DNA of 64,000 nt from Demequina gelatinilytica (GCF_000971115.1 NZ_BBLV01000005.1:160974-224973), one strand, 5' to 3'. Shown: positions 37,066 through 46,321, counted from the stretch's first letter. The notes: generated from the letters alone by a model not told the origin. Made by a program: numbers and translations.

Positions 37066-37101
37066 CTGCACTTGACGCAAAAGTGCAGTGACTGCAATAA
37101 T
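37066..37101 (+). promoter_or_regulatory. Promoter/operator of the TetR gene
   Basis: CTGCACTT (37066) and AAGTGCAG (37081) form an inverted repeat with 7-nt spacing, and TGCAG-TGA-CTGCA (37084-37096) a second one. TTGACG (37072-37077) and AATAAT (37096-37101), 18 bp apart, make a strong promoter lying within these repeats. Nearly the same sequence precedes the second pump at 39505. Confidence 0.8.
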
Positions 37102-37107
37102 GGGTGC

Positions 37108-37740
37108 ATGCCCACCTCGACCTCCGACGCCCCCGCCACCGGTCTGCGCGAGCGCAACCGCATCCGGCGGACGCGCCGCGTCGAGCACGCGGCGCTCACG
37201 CTCGCCCTCGAGCACGGTGTCGACCACGTCACGGTGGACATGATCTGCGAGGCGAGCGACATCTCGCCGCGCACGTACTTCAACTACTTCGGCACCAAGG
37301 AGGGGGCGCTCCTCGGCCAGCCCGCGCCGGATCCCGACGAGTCGCTCGTCGGCGACTTCCTCGCCGCGCACGGGCCGATCGTCGAGGACCTCATGGTCCT
37401 CATGGCGCGCACCTTCCTCGCCTCCTCGCCCGATCGGGAGGTGTTCGCCATGCGGCGCCGCCTGTTCGCGCAGGAGCCGGAGCTCCACGCCCTCCAGGTG
37501 ACCCGCGTCGCGCACAAGCGCCAGGCGACCGTCGCACTGGTGCTGCGCCGCCTCACCGAGCGGTGCCCGGACCTCGACGCCGCGGCGGCGCGCGACCATG
37601 CTCAGCTCGTGATGAGCGTGGCTATGGGCGCCTTCCTCGTCGTCAGCCTCAAGTGGGCCGAGGGCTCGGGCGAGCACTCCGACATCGAGACCTACATCCA
37701 CGCCGCGATCGACCAGATCCGGCGCATCGTCACCCCCTGA
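37108..37740 (+). CDS. TetR-family transcriptional regulator
   Basis: A 210-aa repressor. The N-terminal helix-turn-helix (VTVDMICEASDISPRTYFNYFGTKEGAL, about residues 45-70) is typical of the family; the C-terminal ligand domain is helical. It is followed by two drug efflux genes, and both its own promoter and that of the second pump carry the same operator, so it probably represses the whole group until an inhibitor binds. Confidence 0.9.
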   Translation: MPTSTSDAPATGLRERNRIRRTRRVEHAALTLALEHGVDHVTVDMICEASDISPRTYFNYFGTKEGALLGQPAPDPDESLVGDFLAAHGPIVEDLMVLMARTFLASSPDREVFAMRRRLFAQEPELHALQVTRVAHKRQATVALVLRRLTERCPDLDAAAARDHAQLVMSVAMGAFLVVSLKWAEGSGEHSDIETYIHAAIDQIRRIVTP

Positions 37741-37781
37741 CGCGCGATCCGCGTCACCGGGTCCTGTGTGAAAGAAGGACC

Positions 37782-39425
37782 ATGACCGACACGACGCCTG
37801 CGCGCGCCCGAACGGCGCCCGCCACCGACCGCAGGGGCATCCTGCTGGTCTTCGTCGGGCTCATGACAGCCATGCTGCTGTCCGCCCTCGACCAGACCAT
37901 CTTCTCCACCGCGCTGCCGACCATCGTCGGCGACCTCGACGGCGTCGACCACATGCTGTGGGTCACCACCGCCTACATCCTCGCCGCGACCATCATGATG
38001 CCGGTCTACGGCAAGGTGGGCGACCTCATCGGCCGCAAGCCCCTGTTCATGATCGCGATCGGGCTCTTCATGCTCGGATCCGTGGTGGGCGCGCTGTCCA
38101 CCGGGATGACCGAGCTCATCGTCGGCCGCGCGATCCAGGGCCTCGGTGGCGGAGGGCTGATGATCCTCTCGCAGGCCGTGATCGCCGACATCGTGCCGGC
38201 TCGCGAACGCGGCAAGTACATGGGGCTCATGGGTGGCGTGTTCGCGCTCGCCTCCGTGGTCGGCCCGCTGCTGGGCGGCTGGTTCACCGAGTCGATCGGC
38301 TGGCAGTGGTGCATGTGGATCAACGTGCCGCTGGGCCTCATCGCCATGGCGTCCGTCGCGATCTTCCTGCACCCCGCCCCGCGCGACCGCGCCAAGCCGC
38401 GCCTCGACGTGGCGGGCATGGCCCTCATCGCGATCGCCTCCGCGTCGCTCGTGCTCTTCACCTCCTGGGGTGGCGGCACCTACGAGTGGACCTCGCCCAT
38501 GATCCTGGGCCTCATCGCGCTGACCCTCGCAGCGGGGGCCGCGTTCGTCGCGGTCGAGCTGCGTGCCGCGGAGCCGATCATGCCGATGACGCTGTTCAAG
38601 GAGCGCAACTTCACGCTCACCACCGCGGCCGGCCTGCTGACCGGCATCGCGATGTTCGGCACGCTCGCCTACATGCCGACCTACCTCCAGATGGTGGCGC
38701 AGGTCGACGCGACCACGGCAGGCCTGCTGATGATCCCGATGATGGGCGCGATGCTCCCGACCTCGATCATCGTGGGCCGCGCGGTCTCCCGCACCGGCCG
38801 CTACAAGGTGTACCCGCTCGTCGGGGCATCGGTGATCGCTGTCGGCATGTTCCTGCTGTCGACCATGTCCTACAGCCAGCCGGTGTGGGTCACCTGCGTG
38901 TACCTCGCGGTGTTCGGCATGGGGCTGGGCTTCGCGATGCAGACGCTCGTGCTCATCGTGCAGAACACCTTCCCGCTGACGATGGTCGGCACCGCGACGG
39001 CGGCCAACAACTACTTCCGCCAGATCGGCGCCTCGCTGGGCGCCGCGGTGGTGGGCTCGATCTTCACCAACAACCTCATCGCGCTCCTCGCGGAGCGTGC
39101 CCCGGAGGGTGCGGCGAGCCTCGGTGGTGCCAACAGCCTCACGCCGGAGGCCGTGCAGCAGCTCCCGCAGCAGGCGCAGGACGTCATCGTGAGCTCGTAC
39201 AACGACGCGCTCACGCCCGTGTTCCTCTACATCGTGCCGCTCGCGCTGCTCGCGCTCGTGCTCCTCATGTTCGTCAAGGAGGTGCCGCTGCGCACCACGC
39301 TCGAGCGTGACGCCGCCGCGCCGGGTGTCGACGCCGACGGGTCCATGCCCCTCGTGGCCGACGAGGCCGCGGGCGAGGCGCCGGGCGCCGGGGACGGCGA
39401 GCGTCGGGAGCCGTCGCTGGTCTGA
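37782..39425 (+). CDS. DHA2-family MFS multidrug efflux pump 1
   Basis: A 547-aa protein with 14 predicted helices of the proton-driven drug antiporter group. Motifs: DQTIFSTALPTI (helix 1), GKVGDLIGRK (motif A), GRAIQGLGGGGLMIL and GPLLGGWFTESIGWQWCMWINVPLG (motif C). An acidic, Gly/Ala-rich tail lies in the cytoplasm. It lies 41 nt after the TetR gene, probably co-transcribed. The pump at 39628 is a close paralog (about 60-65% alike by eye). Confidence 0.92.
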   Translation: MTDTTPARARTAPATDRRGILLVFVGLMTAMLLSALDQTIFSTALPTIVGDLDGVDHMLWVTTAYILAATIMMPVYGKVGDLIGRKPLFMIAIGLFMLGSVVGALSTGMTELIVGRAIQGLGGGGLMILSQAVIADIVPARERGKYMGLMGGVFALASVVGPLLGGWFTESIGWQWCMWINVPLGLIAMASVAIFLHPAPRDRAKPRLDVAGMALIAIASASLVLFTSWGGGTYEWTSPMILGLIALTLAAGAAFVAVELRAAEPIMPMTLFKERNFTLTTAAGLLTGIAMFGTLAYMPTYLQMVAQVDATTAGLLMIPMMGAMLPTSIIVGRAVSRTGRYKVYPLVGASVIAVGMFLLSTMSYSQPVWVTCVYLAVFGMGLGFAMQTLVLIVQNTFPLTMVGTATAANNYFRQIGASLGAAVVGSIFTNNLIALLAERAPEGAASLGGANSLTPEAVQQLPQQAQDVIVSSYNDALTPVFLYIVPLALLALVLLMFVKEVPLRTTLERDAAAPGVDADGSMPLVADEAAGEAPGAGDGERREPSLV

Positions 39426-39446
39426 TCCGTCCGCGGGCGGCAGCGC

Positions 39447-39480
39447 GAAGGGCGAGGAGGGGAGACCCTCCTCGCCCTTC
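39447..39480 (+). terminator. Terminator after efflux pump 1
   Basis: Perfect 15-bp arms GAAGGGCGAGGAGGG (39447-39461) and CCCTCCTCGCCCTTC (39466-39480) with a GAGA loop. It separates the TetR-pump 1 unit from the pump 2 promoter 25 nt away. Confidence 0.85.
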
Positions 39481-39504
39481 CGTGCGTCATACCTGGTGCG
39501 AGGG

Positions 39505-39539
39505 TGCACTTGACGCAAACTTGCAGAGACTGCAATGAT
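39505..39539 (+). promoter_or_regulatory. Promoter/operator of efflux pump 2
   Basis: TTGACG (39510-39515) and AATGAT (39534-39539) are 18 bp apart. TTGCAG-AGA-CTGCAA (39521-39535) is a perfect 6-3-6 inverted repeat inside the promoter. The whole block matches the TetR gene promoter at about 29 of 34 positions. Confidence 0.8.
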
Positions 39540-39627
39540 GCGTCGTGTGCACGATGCGCCGCTGCGCCGTGCCGAGTCCCCACCGACGCGCCCGACGCGT
39601 CCGAGTCCCCTGAGGAGGATCCACTCG

Positions 39628-41256
39628 ATGACGACCACGCTCGACAGATCAGCGAAGGCGCCCGCCGCCTCCAAGGGGGTCATCCCGGTCTTCATCGGCC
39701 TCATGACGGCGATGCTGCTCGCCTCGCTCAGTCAGACGATCTTCGCGACGGCGCTGCCCACCATCGTGGGCGAGCTCGACGGGGTGGACCACATGCTGTG
39801 GGTGACCACGGCGTACATCCTCGCGTCGACCATCATGATCCCCGTCTACGGCAAGCTCGGCGACCTCATCGGCCGCAAGCACCTGTTCATGGCGGCCATC
39901 TCGATCTTCGTGATCGGGTCCATCGTCGGCGGCCTCGCGACGTCGATGCCGCTGCTCATCACCGCCCGCGCGATCCAGGGCATCGGCGGTGGCGGCCTGA
40001 TGATCCTGTCGCAGGCGATCATCGCGGACATCGTGCCGGCGCGCGAGCGCGGCAAGTACATGGGCATCATGGGCGCCGCGTTCGCGGTGTCCTCCGTGGC
40101 GGGCCCTCTGCTGGGCGGCTGGTTCACCGAGGGCATCGGCTGGCGCTGGGGCCTGTGGATCAACATCCCCCTGGGCATCCTCGCGATCGTCATGGCCGCT
40201 GCCTTCCTCCACCCGGCCCCCGAGGACCGTGCGAGGCCGCGCCTCGATGTCGCCGGCATGGCGCTGCTCGCGATCGCGACCACCGCGATCGTGCTCGTGA
40301 CGTCCTTCGGCGGACGGACCTACGCCTGGGACTCCCCCCAGATCATCGGTCTCGGCGCCGTCACCGTGGTCGCCGCCGTGGCGTTCGTGCTGGTCGAGCG
40401 TCGGGCCGCCGAGCCGGTGATGCCGCTGCATCTGTTCCGCTCGCGCACCTTCAACCTCACCACCATCGCGGGCATGCTCACGGGCGTCGGGCTGTTCGGC
40501 GTGATCGGCTACATGCCCACCTACCTCCAGATGGTGGCGTCCGTGGACGCGACCGAGGCGGGCCTGCTCACCGCGCCGATGATGCTCACCATGCTGGTGA
40601 CCTCGACCGTGACCGGCTTCATCGTGTCCAGGACCGGCCGGTACAAGTGGTACCCCGTGGCCGGCTCGGTGCTCATCGCGATCGCGCTCTACCTGCTGTC
40701 GACCCTGGAGTTCGACACGTCGATCTGGATCACGGTGGCCTACCTCGCGATGCTGGGCCTGGGCCTCGGCTTCTCGATGCAGACCATCGTCCTCATGGTG
40801 CAGAACGCGTTCCCGCTGCGCATCGTGGGCACCGCGACGGCGGGCAACAACTACTTCCGTCAGGTGGGTGCCTCGCTCGGCACGGCGGTGGTGGGCTCGA
40901 TGTTCACCACGCGTCTGCTCGACCTCCTCGCCGAGCGGCTGCCGGCCGAGGCGCTCCAGGGCGGCGGCGGGTCGAACTCGCTCACGCCGGCGGCCGTCGC
41001 CGAGCTGCCGGACCAGATCCACGACATCATCGTCGGCGCGTACAACGATGCCCTCACGCCCGCGTTCCTGCTCATGGCGCCGCTCGCGGTGATCGGGGCC
41101 GTGCTGCTCCTGCTCGTCGAGGAGACGCCGCTGCGGACCACCGTCGCGAAGGACGCGGTGCCCGAGTCGCTCGAGGTCGACGGCGCGAGCTCCGAGTACC
41201 TCGAGCCGCATGACGCCGAGGTCGTCGAGGACGGCGCGCTGCCCGCACGCCGCTGA
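39628..41256 (+). CDS. DHA2-family MFS multidrug efflux pump 2
   Basis: A 542-aa 14-helix paralog of the pump at 37782, with QTIFATALPTI, GKLGDLIGRK, GRAIQ-like ARAIQGIGGGG and GPLLGGWFTEGIGW. It keeps a C-terminal acidic tail. GAGGAGG lies 10 nt before the ATG at 39628, which favours it over in-frame starts at 39535-39538. It has its own promoter with the TetR operator and its own terminator, so the pump genes respond together but are separate transcripts. Substrates cannot be read from the sequence. Confidence 0.92.
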   Translation: MTTTLDRSAKAPAASKGVIPVFIGLMTAMLLASLSQTIFATALPTIVGELDGVDHMLWVTTAYILASTIMIPVYGKLGDLIGRKHLFMAAISIFVIGSIVGGLATSMPLLITARAIQGIGGGGLMILSQAIIADIVPARERGKYMGIMGAAFAVSSVAGPLLGGWFTEGIGWRWGLWINIPLGILAIVMAAAFLHPAPEDRARPRLDVAGMALLAIATTAIVLVTSFGGRTYAWDSPQIIGLGAVTVVAAVAFVLVERRAAEPVMPLHLFRSRTFNLTTIAGMLTGVGLFGVIGYMPTYLQMVASVDATEAGLLTAPMMLTMLVTSTVTGFIVSRTGRYKWYPVAGSVLIAIALYLLSTLEFDTSIWITVAYLAMLGLGLGFSMQTIVLMVQNAFPLRIVGTATAGNNYFRQVGASLGTAVVGSMFTTRLLDLLAERLPAEALQGGGGSNSLTPAAVAELPDQIHDIIVGAYNDALTPAFLLMAPLAVIGAVLLLLVEETPLRTTVAKDAVPESLEVDGASSEYLEPHDAEVVEDGALPARR

Positions 41257-41265
41257 CACGTCGAC

Positions 41266-41297
41266 GGGAGGGCGGGGAGCGCGCTCCCCGCCCTCCC
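41266..41297 (+). terminator. Terminator after efflux pump 2
   Basis: GGGAGGGCGGGGAGC (41266-41280) and GCTCCCCGCCCTCCC (41283-41297) are perfect 15-bp arms. The remaining gap to yraN (41298-41444) shows no clear element except a GGACGATGC at 41309. Confidence 0.85.
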
Positions 41298-41444
41298 GCC
41301 ATGTCCGGGGACGATGCGTCGGGCCGACCGCGTCCTTGTGCCGATGTGCACGGGGCACGCATCCGCGCATCCCCTCCACACGCGGAGGTGCGTCGTACCT
41401 CGCATCGCCTTCGCGTCCTCCACCGTGGGCCGCGGAGGTGACGC

Positions 41445-41801
41445 ATGGCGGTCAAGGATGCGGTCGGACGGTACGGCGAGGACCTGGTGGTCCGCACGCT
41501 CGCGGAGGACGGCTGGGAGGTGCTGGCGCGCAACTGGCGCTGCCCGCTCGGTGAGATCGACATCGTCGCGCGGGACGGGACCGCGGTGGTGTTCGTCGAG
41601 GTCAAGACGCGACGCTCGGACGCGTTCGGCGGGGCGCTCGCGGCCGTCACACGCGGCAAGCTCGCGCGGCTGCGCCTGCTCGCGGGGGAGTGGGTCGCCG
41701 GTCAGGCCGCGCGGTGGCCGGAGATGCGGATCGACGTGGTCGGCGTGACCATCCCGCGCTCCGGGCGCGCGGTGATCGAGCACCTGCGAGGCGTCGGGTG
41801 A
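41445..41801 (+). CDS. YraN-family (UPF0102) nuclease-fold protein
   Basis: A 118-aa restriction-endonuclease-fold protein. GRYGEDLVVRTL and the catalytic-like GEIDIVARDGTAVVFVEVKTR are the family core. The role is unclear, probably in DNA repair or recombination. It starts the yraN-comM-dprA operon; its stop overlaps the comM start by 4 nt. Confidence 0.9.
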   Translation: MAVKDAVGRYGEDLVVRTLAEDGWEVLARNWRCPLGEIDIVARDGTAVVFVEVKTRRSDAFGGALAAVTRGKLARLRLLAGEWVAGQAARWPEMRIDVVGVTIPRSGRAVIEHLRGVG

Positions 41802-43306
41802 TCGGGCGCTGCAGGTCGGTGGTGCTCACCGGGCTCATGGGCCACGTGATCGACGTCGAGGCCCACGTAGCGCGCGGGCTGCCCGCCTTCGCCATCGTCG
41901 GGTTGCCGGACGCGTCGCTCGCGGAGGCCAAGGATCGGGTCCGTGCCGCCGTCGCATCCTCGGGCGTGGAATGGCCGCGCCATCGGATCACCGTCAACCT
42001 GTCGCCCGCCTCGCTGCCCAAGTCCGGATCGGCGACGGACCTCGCGATCGCGGTCGCCGTGCTCGCGGCGGCCGGTGTGGTCGATGCGGGCCTGGCGCGA
42101 GAGCTCGTGCTGCTGGGCGAGCTGGGCCTCGACGGCCGGGTCCGGCCTGTCCGCGGCGTGCTCCCCGCGATCGCGGCGGCGGTCCAGGCGGGGGCCGCAC
42201 GCGCGGTGGTGCCCGCGGGGAACGCGCGCGAGGCCGCGCTGGTCGCGGGCGCGCAGGTGGAGGGAGCCATCGCGCTCGCGAGCGTCCTCGGCGCGCTCGG
42301 GGCGGAGGCGACCGCCGAGTCGCTCGAACCCGTGCCGGCGCCCGCCATGCGGGTGCAGCGCGCCGTGGCGCGCGATCTCGCGGACGTCCGCGGTCAACCG
42401 CTCGCACGCCACGCGCTCGAGGTCGCGGCCGCGGGCGGGCATCATCTCCTCATGGTCGGTCCCCCCGGCGCGGGCAAGACCATGCTCGCCGAGCGGCTGC
42501 CCGGCATCCTCCCTGACCTCGACGACGCCGAGGCGGTCCGCGTCACGGCCGTCCACTCGCTGGCCGGCACCTTCGACGCGGGGGCGGGGCTCATGCGCCG
42601 GCCACCCCTCGAGGCACCGCACCACACCGCGTCGTCGGCGGCGATCGTGGGAGGCGGCAGCGGACTCGCGCGCCCGGGGGCCGTCTCGCTCGCGCACGCG
42701 GGTGTGCTCCTCCTCGATGAGGCGCCCGAGTTCCCCACCCGCGTGCTCGACACGCTGCGCCAGCCGCTCGAGCGGGGCGAGATCGTGCTGCACCGCGCGC
42801 ACGGCGCGACCCGGTACCCGGCCCGCTTCCAGCTGGTGATGGCGGCCAACCCGTGCCCATGCGGGATGTTCGCGGGCACGGGGGAGGGCTGCAGCTGCAC
42901 GGCGTTGGCGAGGCGGCGCTACCTGGGCCGCCTCTCCGGGCCGCTGCTCGACCGGGTCGACATCCGCGTCGAGGTGGGCGCCGCGGCGCGCGCGGACCAG
43001 CCGGGGGAGCCCACGGCCCGGGTCGCCGCTCGGGTCCGGGAGGCGCGCGACGCTGCTCGCGAGCGGCTCGCTCCCCATGGATGGACGCTCGCCGGCGAGG
43101 CCACGGGTCCATGGCTGCGCCGCGCCACGTCCCGAACCGCATGCGCGGGGCTGTGGCGCGCGGTCGAGCGCGGCGCGCTCACCGCGCGCGGCTTCGACCG
43201 CTCCCTCCGCCTCGCGTGGACCCTGTGCGACCTCGAGGGTGCCGCGTCTCCCGGGGTCGAGCACATCACGCAGGCGCTCGCCTTGCGCGAGGGTGCGGCC
43301 TCGTGA
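41798..43306 (+). CDS. comM: ComM/YifB-type Mg-chelatase-like AAA+ ATPase
   Basis: A 502-aa helicase that in naturally competent bacteria drives branch migration during recombination. An N-terminal ChlI-like domain (LTGLMGHVIDVEAHVARGLPAFAIVGLPD) leads to the AAA+ part: Walker A GPPGAGKTMLAERLPGILP, Walker B VLLLDEAPEF, and the Cys cluster NPCPCGMFAGTGEGCSC. GTG start overlapping yraN. Actinobacteria often have the gene without known transformation. Confidence 0.93.
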   Translation: MIGRCRSVVLTGLMGHVIDVEAHVARGLPAFAIVGLPDASLAEAKDRVRAAVASSGVEWPRHRITVNLSPASLPKSGSATDLAIAVAVLAAAGVVDAGLARELVLLGELGLDGRVRPVRGVLPAIAAAVQAGAARAVVPAGNAREAALVAGAQVEGAIALASVLGALGAEATAESLEPVPAPAMRVQRAVARDLADVRGQPLARHALEVAAAGGHHLLMVGPPGAGKTMLAERLPGILPDLDDAEAVRVTAVHSLAGTFDAGAGLMRRPPLEAPHHTASSAAIVGGGSGLARPGAVSLAHAGVLLLDEAPEFPTRVLDTLRQPLERGEIVLHRAHGATRYPARFQLVMAANPCPCGMFAGTGEGCSCTALARRRYLGRLSGPLLDRVDIRVEVGAAARADQPGEPTARVAARVREARDAARERLAPHGWTLAGEATGPWLRRATSRTACAGLWRAVERGALTARGFDRSLRLAWTLCDLEGAASPGVEHITQALALREGAAS

Positions 43307-44499
43307 CCAGCGAGGCGGACGCCGCGGTCGCGTGGAGCGCGCTCGCGGAACCCTGCGATGCGGCCGCCCTCGCCCTGATCCGTGTGCTGGGCCACGCCGG
43401 CGCGCTCGTCTGGGTGCGTGAGGCGGCAGAGGACCTCACCGCTGCCGCGTTCGAGCTCGCGTCGGTCCCCGAGACCGCCCGACGGGTCATGCCGGCGTGC
43501 GAGCGCTGGATCGCGCGGCTCGGGATCGCGGAGCCCGATGCTCTGCGTGCGCGCGCGTCACGCGTGGGAGCGCGGGCGATCACGCGCGGCGAACCGGGGT
43601 GGCCCGCGAGGCTCGCCGATCTCGAGGACGCGGAGCCGCATGCGTTGTGGGTGCGCGGATCGATCGACCTCGACGTGGCATGGTCCGCCTCCGTGGCGAT
43701 CGTCGGCGCGCGCGCGGCCACGGCGTACGGGGCGCACATCAGCGCCGAGCTCGCCGCGGTCGCGGCGGAGGCCGGCCTCGCCGTCATCAGCGGCGGCGCG
43801 TACGGGATCGACGCTGCCGCCCATCGGGGCGCGCTCGGGGCGGGCGGGGTGACGGTCGCGGTCCTCGCCGGCGGGGTGGACCGCCTCTACCCGGCCGGCA
43901 ATGCTCCGCTCCTCGAGCGCATCGCAGCCACCGGGGCCGTGGTGAGCGAGCTGCCGCCTGGCTTCGCGCCGCATCGTTCACGCTTCCTGCGGCGCAACCG
44001 GCTCATCGCCGCGGCGCGGGCGACGGTGGTGGTGGAGGCAGGTCTTCGCTCGGGCGCGCTCAGCACGGCGCGCGAGGCGCGCGAGCTGGTCCGTCCGCTC
44101 GGGGTGGTGCCGGGCCCGATGACGTCCGCGTCCTCGGCAGGGTGCCACGCGCTCGTGCGAGACCACCCCGAGAGCGTCGTGGTCCTCGGATCGCCGTCGC
44201 ATGTGCTGGAGCTCGCGCGTCCCATCGGCGAGGCGCCCGAGCCGGACCTCCCGCGCGGCGGACCCGACTTCGGCTCGGAGCATGAGCGCCAGGCCTATGG
44301 CGCCATCCCGCTCCGTGGGGCCTCCGCGGCGGTGATAGCGATCGCCGCCGGGCTTACCGGGAAGGAGGCGACCGAGGCGCTCGCGGCCTTGCGAGGCCGC
44401 GGTCTCGCGACCGTCGCGGCCGGCGTCTGGAACCGCGCCGATCACCCTGATCCGCCTGATAAACCGGACAATACCCGACAAAGCCGCAGTGAATTCTGA
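43303..44499 (+). CDS. dprA: DNA-processing protein DprA
   Basis: A 398-aa protein that loads RecA on incoming single-stranded DNA. The Rossmann core has VAIVGARAATAYG, ISGGAYGIDAAAHRGAL, VLAGGVDRLYPAGNAPL and FLRRNRLIAAA; a winged-helix end (ALAALRGRGLATVA) follows. The last 20 residues are Asp/Pro/Lys-rich. GTG start overlaps comM by 4 nt. AT content rises near the stop. Confidence 0.93.
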   Translation: MTSEADAAVAWSALAEPCDAAALALIRVLGHAGALVWVREAAEDLTAAAFELASVPETARRVMPACERWIARLGIAEPDALRARASRVGARAITRGEPGWPARLADLEDAEPHALWVRGSIDLDVAWSASVAIVGARAATAYGAHISAELAAVAAEAGLAVISGGAYGIDAAAHRGALGAGGVTVAVLAGGVDRLYPAGNAPLLERIAATGAVVSELPPGFAPHRSRFLRRNRLIAAARATVVVEAGLRSGALSTAREARELVRPLGVVPGPMTSASSAGCHALVRDHPESVVVLGSPSHVLELARPIGEAPEPDLPRGGPDFGSEHERQAYGAIPLRGASAAVIAIAAGLTGKEATEALAALRGRGLATVAAGVWNRADHPDPPDKPDNTRQSRSEF

Positions 44500-44564
44500 G
44501 GTTGGTGTGACAAATGTTACTCAAGGTATTGATTTGACTGATGTGACGGTGCCATGGTGGCCGC
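44470..44564 (+). promoter_or_regulatory. AT-rich promoter-like segment before xerC
   Basis: The end of dprA and the 65-nt gap are markedly AT-rich (CAAATGTTACTCAAGG, GTATTGATTTGACTGATG). TGACAA and TATTGA elements are present, but I cannot pick one promoter with confidence. It probably drives xerC and the sigma-factor gene. Confidence 0.35.
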
Positions 44565-45491
44565 ATGGTCACCACGGACGCCGCCGCGAGCGAGCTGCTC
44601 GCCGCCTTCGAGAGGCACCTGCGCCACGAGCGCGGCCTCTCGGGGAACACGGTGCGCGCCTACCTCGGCGACCTGGTGCACCTCGGCACGCATCTGGGCG
44701 CCGCCGGTGACGGCCTGGACGCCGCGCTGACGGCCGTGACCCTCGCCGACCTGCGCACGTGGCTCGCGGCGATGGCGGAGGAGGGTCTCAGCCGGACCAC
44801 GCTGGCGCGCCGCGGTGCCGCCGCCCGTGCCTTCTTCGCGTGGGCGGCCGACACGGACCGCATCGTCCCCAACCCTGCTCTGCGCCTCGCCTCCGCGCGA
44901 CCCGCCACGGTGCTGCCGACCGTGCTGTCGCCGAGCGACGTGGTGACGCTGCTCGAGGTCGCGCGCACCCGCGCCGACGACGGCTCAGCGGTGCACCTGC
45001 GCGACTGGGCGGCGGTCGAGCTGCTGTACGCGACCGGGATGCGCGTGGGCGAGCTCGCGGGGATCGACCTTGCCGACCTCGACCTCGACCAGCTGCTGGT
45101 GCGCGTGGTCGGCAAGGGAGACAAGGAGCGCGTGGTGCCCTTCGGGACACCCGCCGCTGCCGCGCTTGCGGAGTGGATCGAGCGCGGCCGGCCGGAGCTG
45201 GTCGGCGCCGCGACGGACTCCGCGCTGTTCCTGGGCCGTCGCGGGCTGAGGGTCGACCAGCGCCAGGTGCGCGAGGCCGTCCACGAGCTCTGCAGGCTCG
45301 CCGGGGTCGCGGAGGTCGCGCCGCACGCGCTGCGTCACACCGCAGCGACGCATCTGCTCACGGGAGGCTCCGACCTGCGGAGCGTCCAAGAGGTCCTGGG
45401 TCACGCGAGCCTCGCCACGACCCAGCGCTACACGCATGTATCCGCCGAGCGGCTCCGCGCCGCCTACCACCTCGCCCATCCGCGCGCCTAG
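44565..45491 (+). CDS. xerC: Tyrosine recombinase XerC
   Basis: A 308-aa recombinase that resolves chromosome dimers at dif with a second Xer protein. The N-terminal SAM-like domain is followed by the catalytic domain: Arg in GMRVGEL, Lys in VVGKGDKER, HALRHTAATHLL, and LGHASLATTQRYTHV with the nucleophilic Tyr. Placement after dprA and before the WhiG-type sigma factor is the actinobacterial xerC context. The stop is 14 nt before the next start. Confidence 0.93.
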   Translation: MVTTDAAASELLAAFERHLRHERGLSGNTVRAYLGDLVHLGTHLGAAGDGLDAALTAVTLADLRTWLAAMAEEGLSRTTLARRGAAARAFFAWAADTDRIVPNPALRLASARPATVLPTVLSPSDVVTLLEVARTRADDGSAVHLRDWAAVELLYATGMRVGELAGIDLADLDLDQLLVRVVGKGDKERVVPFGTPAAAALAEWIERGRPELVGAATDSALFLGRRGLRVDQRQVREAVHELCRLAGVAEVAPHALRHTAATHLLTGGSDLRSVQEVLGHASLATTQRYTHVSAERLRAAYHLAHPRA

Positions 45492-45505
45492 AGGGAGACG
45501 CCGAT

Positions 45506-46321
45506 ATGAACGAGCTCAACACGATGCTGTCCGAGGCCGAGCCGGAGACGCCGCTGGCCGTCCCCGACGCGACCACCGAGTGGTGGGAGCTGCTCGCGGC
45601 ACGGGGCGCCGACGCCCCCGCCGCGCGCGACGCCCTCATCACGCACTACGCGCCGCTCGTGACCCATGTCGCGACGCGCATGATCGGCAAGCTCCCCGAC
45701 ACCGTCGAGCTCGCCGACCTCGTCTCCTACGGCATGTTCGGCCTCATCGACGCCGTCGAGCGCTTCGAGGCGGCGCGTGGCTTCAAGTTCGAGACCTACG
45801 CGTCGACGCGTATCCGCGGCGCGATCATCGACGAGCTCCGTGCTGCGGACTGGGTCCCGCGCTCGGTGCGGTCCAAGGCGAAGACCCTCGAGCACGCGAC
45901 GCGCTCGCTCGAGCAGGAGCTGCTCCGACCCGTGACGGACGAGGACGTCGCGCAGCACCTCGGATGGGAGACGGCCGAGGTGCGGACCGTGCGCGCCCAG
46001 GTCGCGCTCTCGCACGTCGCCGCGCTCGACGGCATGCCGGCCGAGCCCGATACGCAGCCCATCCCCACGCTCGGGTCGTCCGCGATGGTGCAGGCCTCCG
46101 CACGGCTCGAGGCCCGTGAGACCTCGACGCTCCTCGCCGCCGCGGTGCAGGGCGTGCGGGACCGCGAGCAGGAGGTCCTGCGCCTCTACTACTACGAGAA
46201 CCTCACGCTCGCGCAGATCGGATCGATCCTGGGCGTGACGGAGTCGCGCGTGTCGCAGATCCACTCGGCCGCGGTGAAGAAGCTGCGGGAGTCGCTGGTC
46301 CGCACCGGCGCCTTCTCCTGA
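45506..46321 (+). CDS. whiG: FliA/WhiG-type RNA polymerase sigma factor
   Basis: A 271-aa sigma-28 family protein: region 2 (LVTHVATRMIGKLPDTVELADLVSYGMFGLIDAVERF), region 3 (RSVRSKAKTLE to VTDEDVAQHLGW) and region 4 ([32 protein letters not shown]). In Streptomyces WhiG controls sporulation and lies near rpsB; in motile actinobacteria the same protein drives flagellar genes. Which applies here is open. It follows xerC by 14 nt with GAGGGAG before the ATG. Its 3' end overlaps the M23 gene on the other strand by 130 bp. Confidence 0.92.
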   Translation: MNELNTMLSEAEPETPLAVPDATTEWWELLAARGADAPAARDALITHYAPLVTHVATRMIGKLPDTVELADLVSYGMFGLIDAVERFEAARGFKFETYASTRIRGAIIDELRAADWVPRSVRSKAKTLEHATRSLEQELLRPVTDEDVAQHLGWETAEVRTVRAQVALSHVAALDGMPAEPDTQPIPTLGSSAMVQASARLEARETSTLLAAAVQGVRDREQEVLRLYYYENLTLAQIGSILGVTESRVSQIHSAAVKKLRESLVRTGAFS

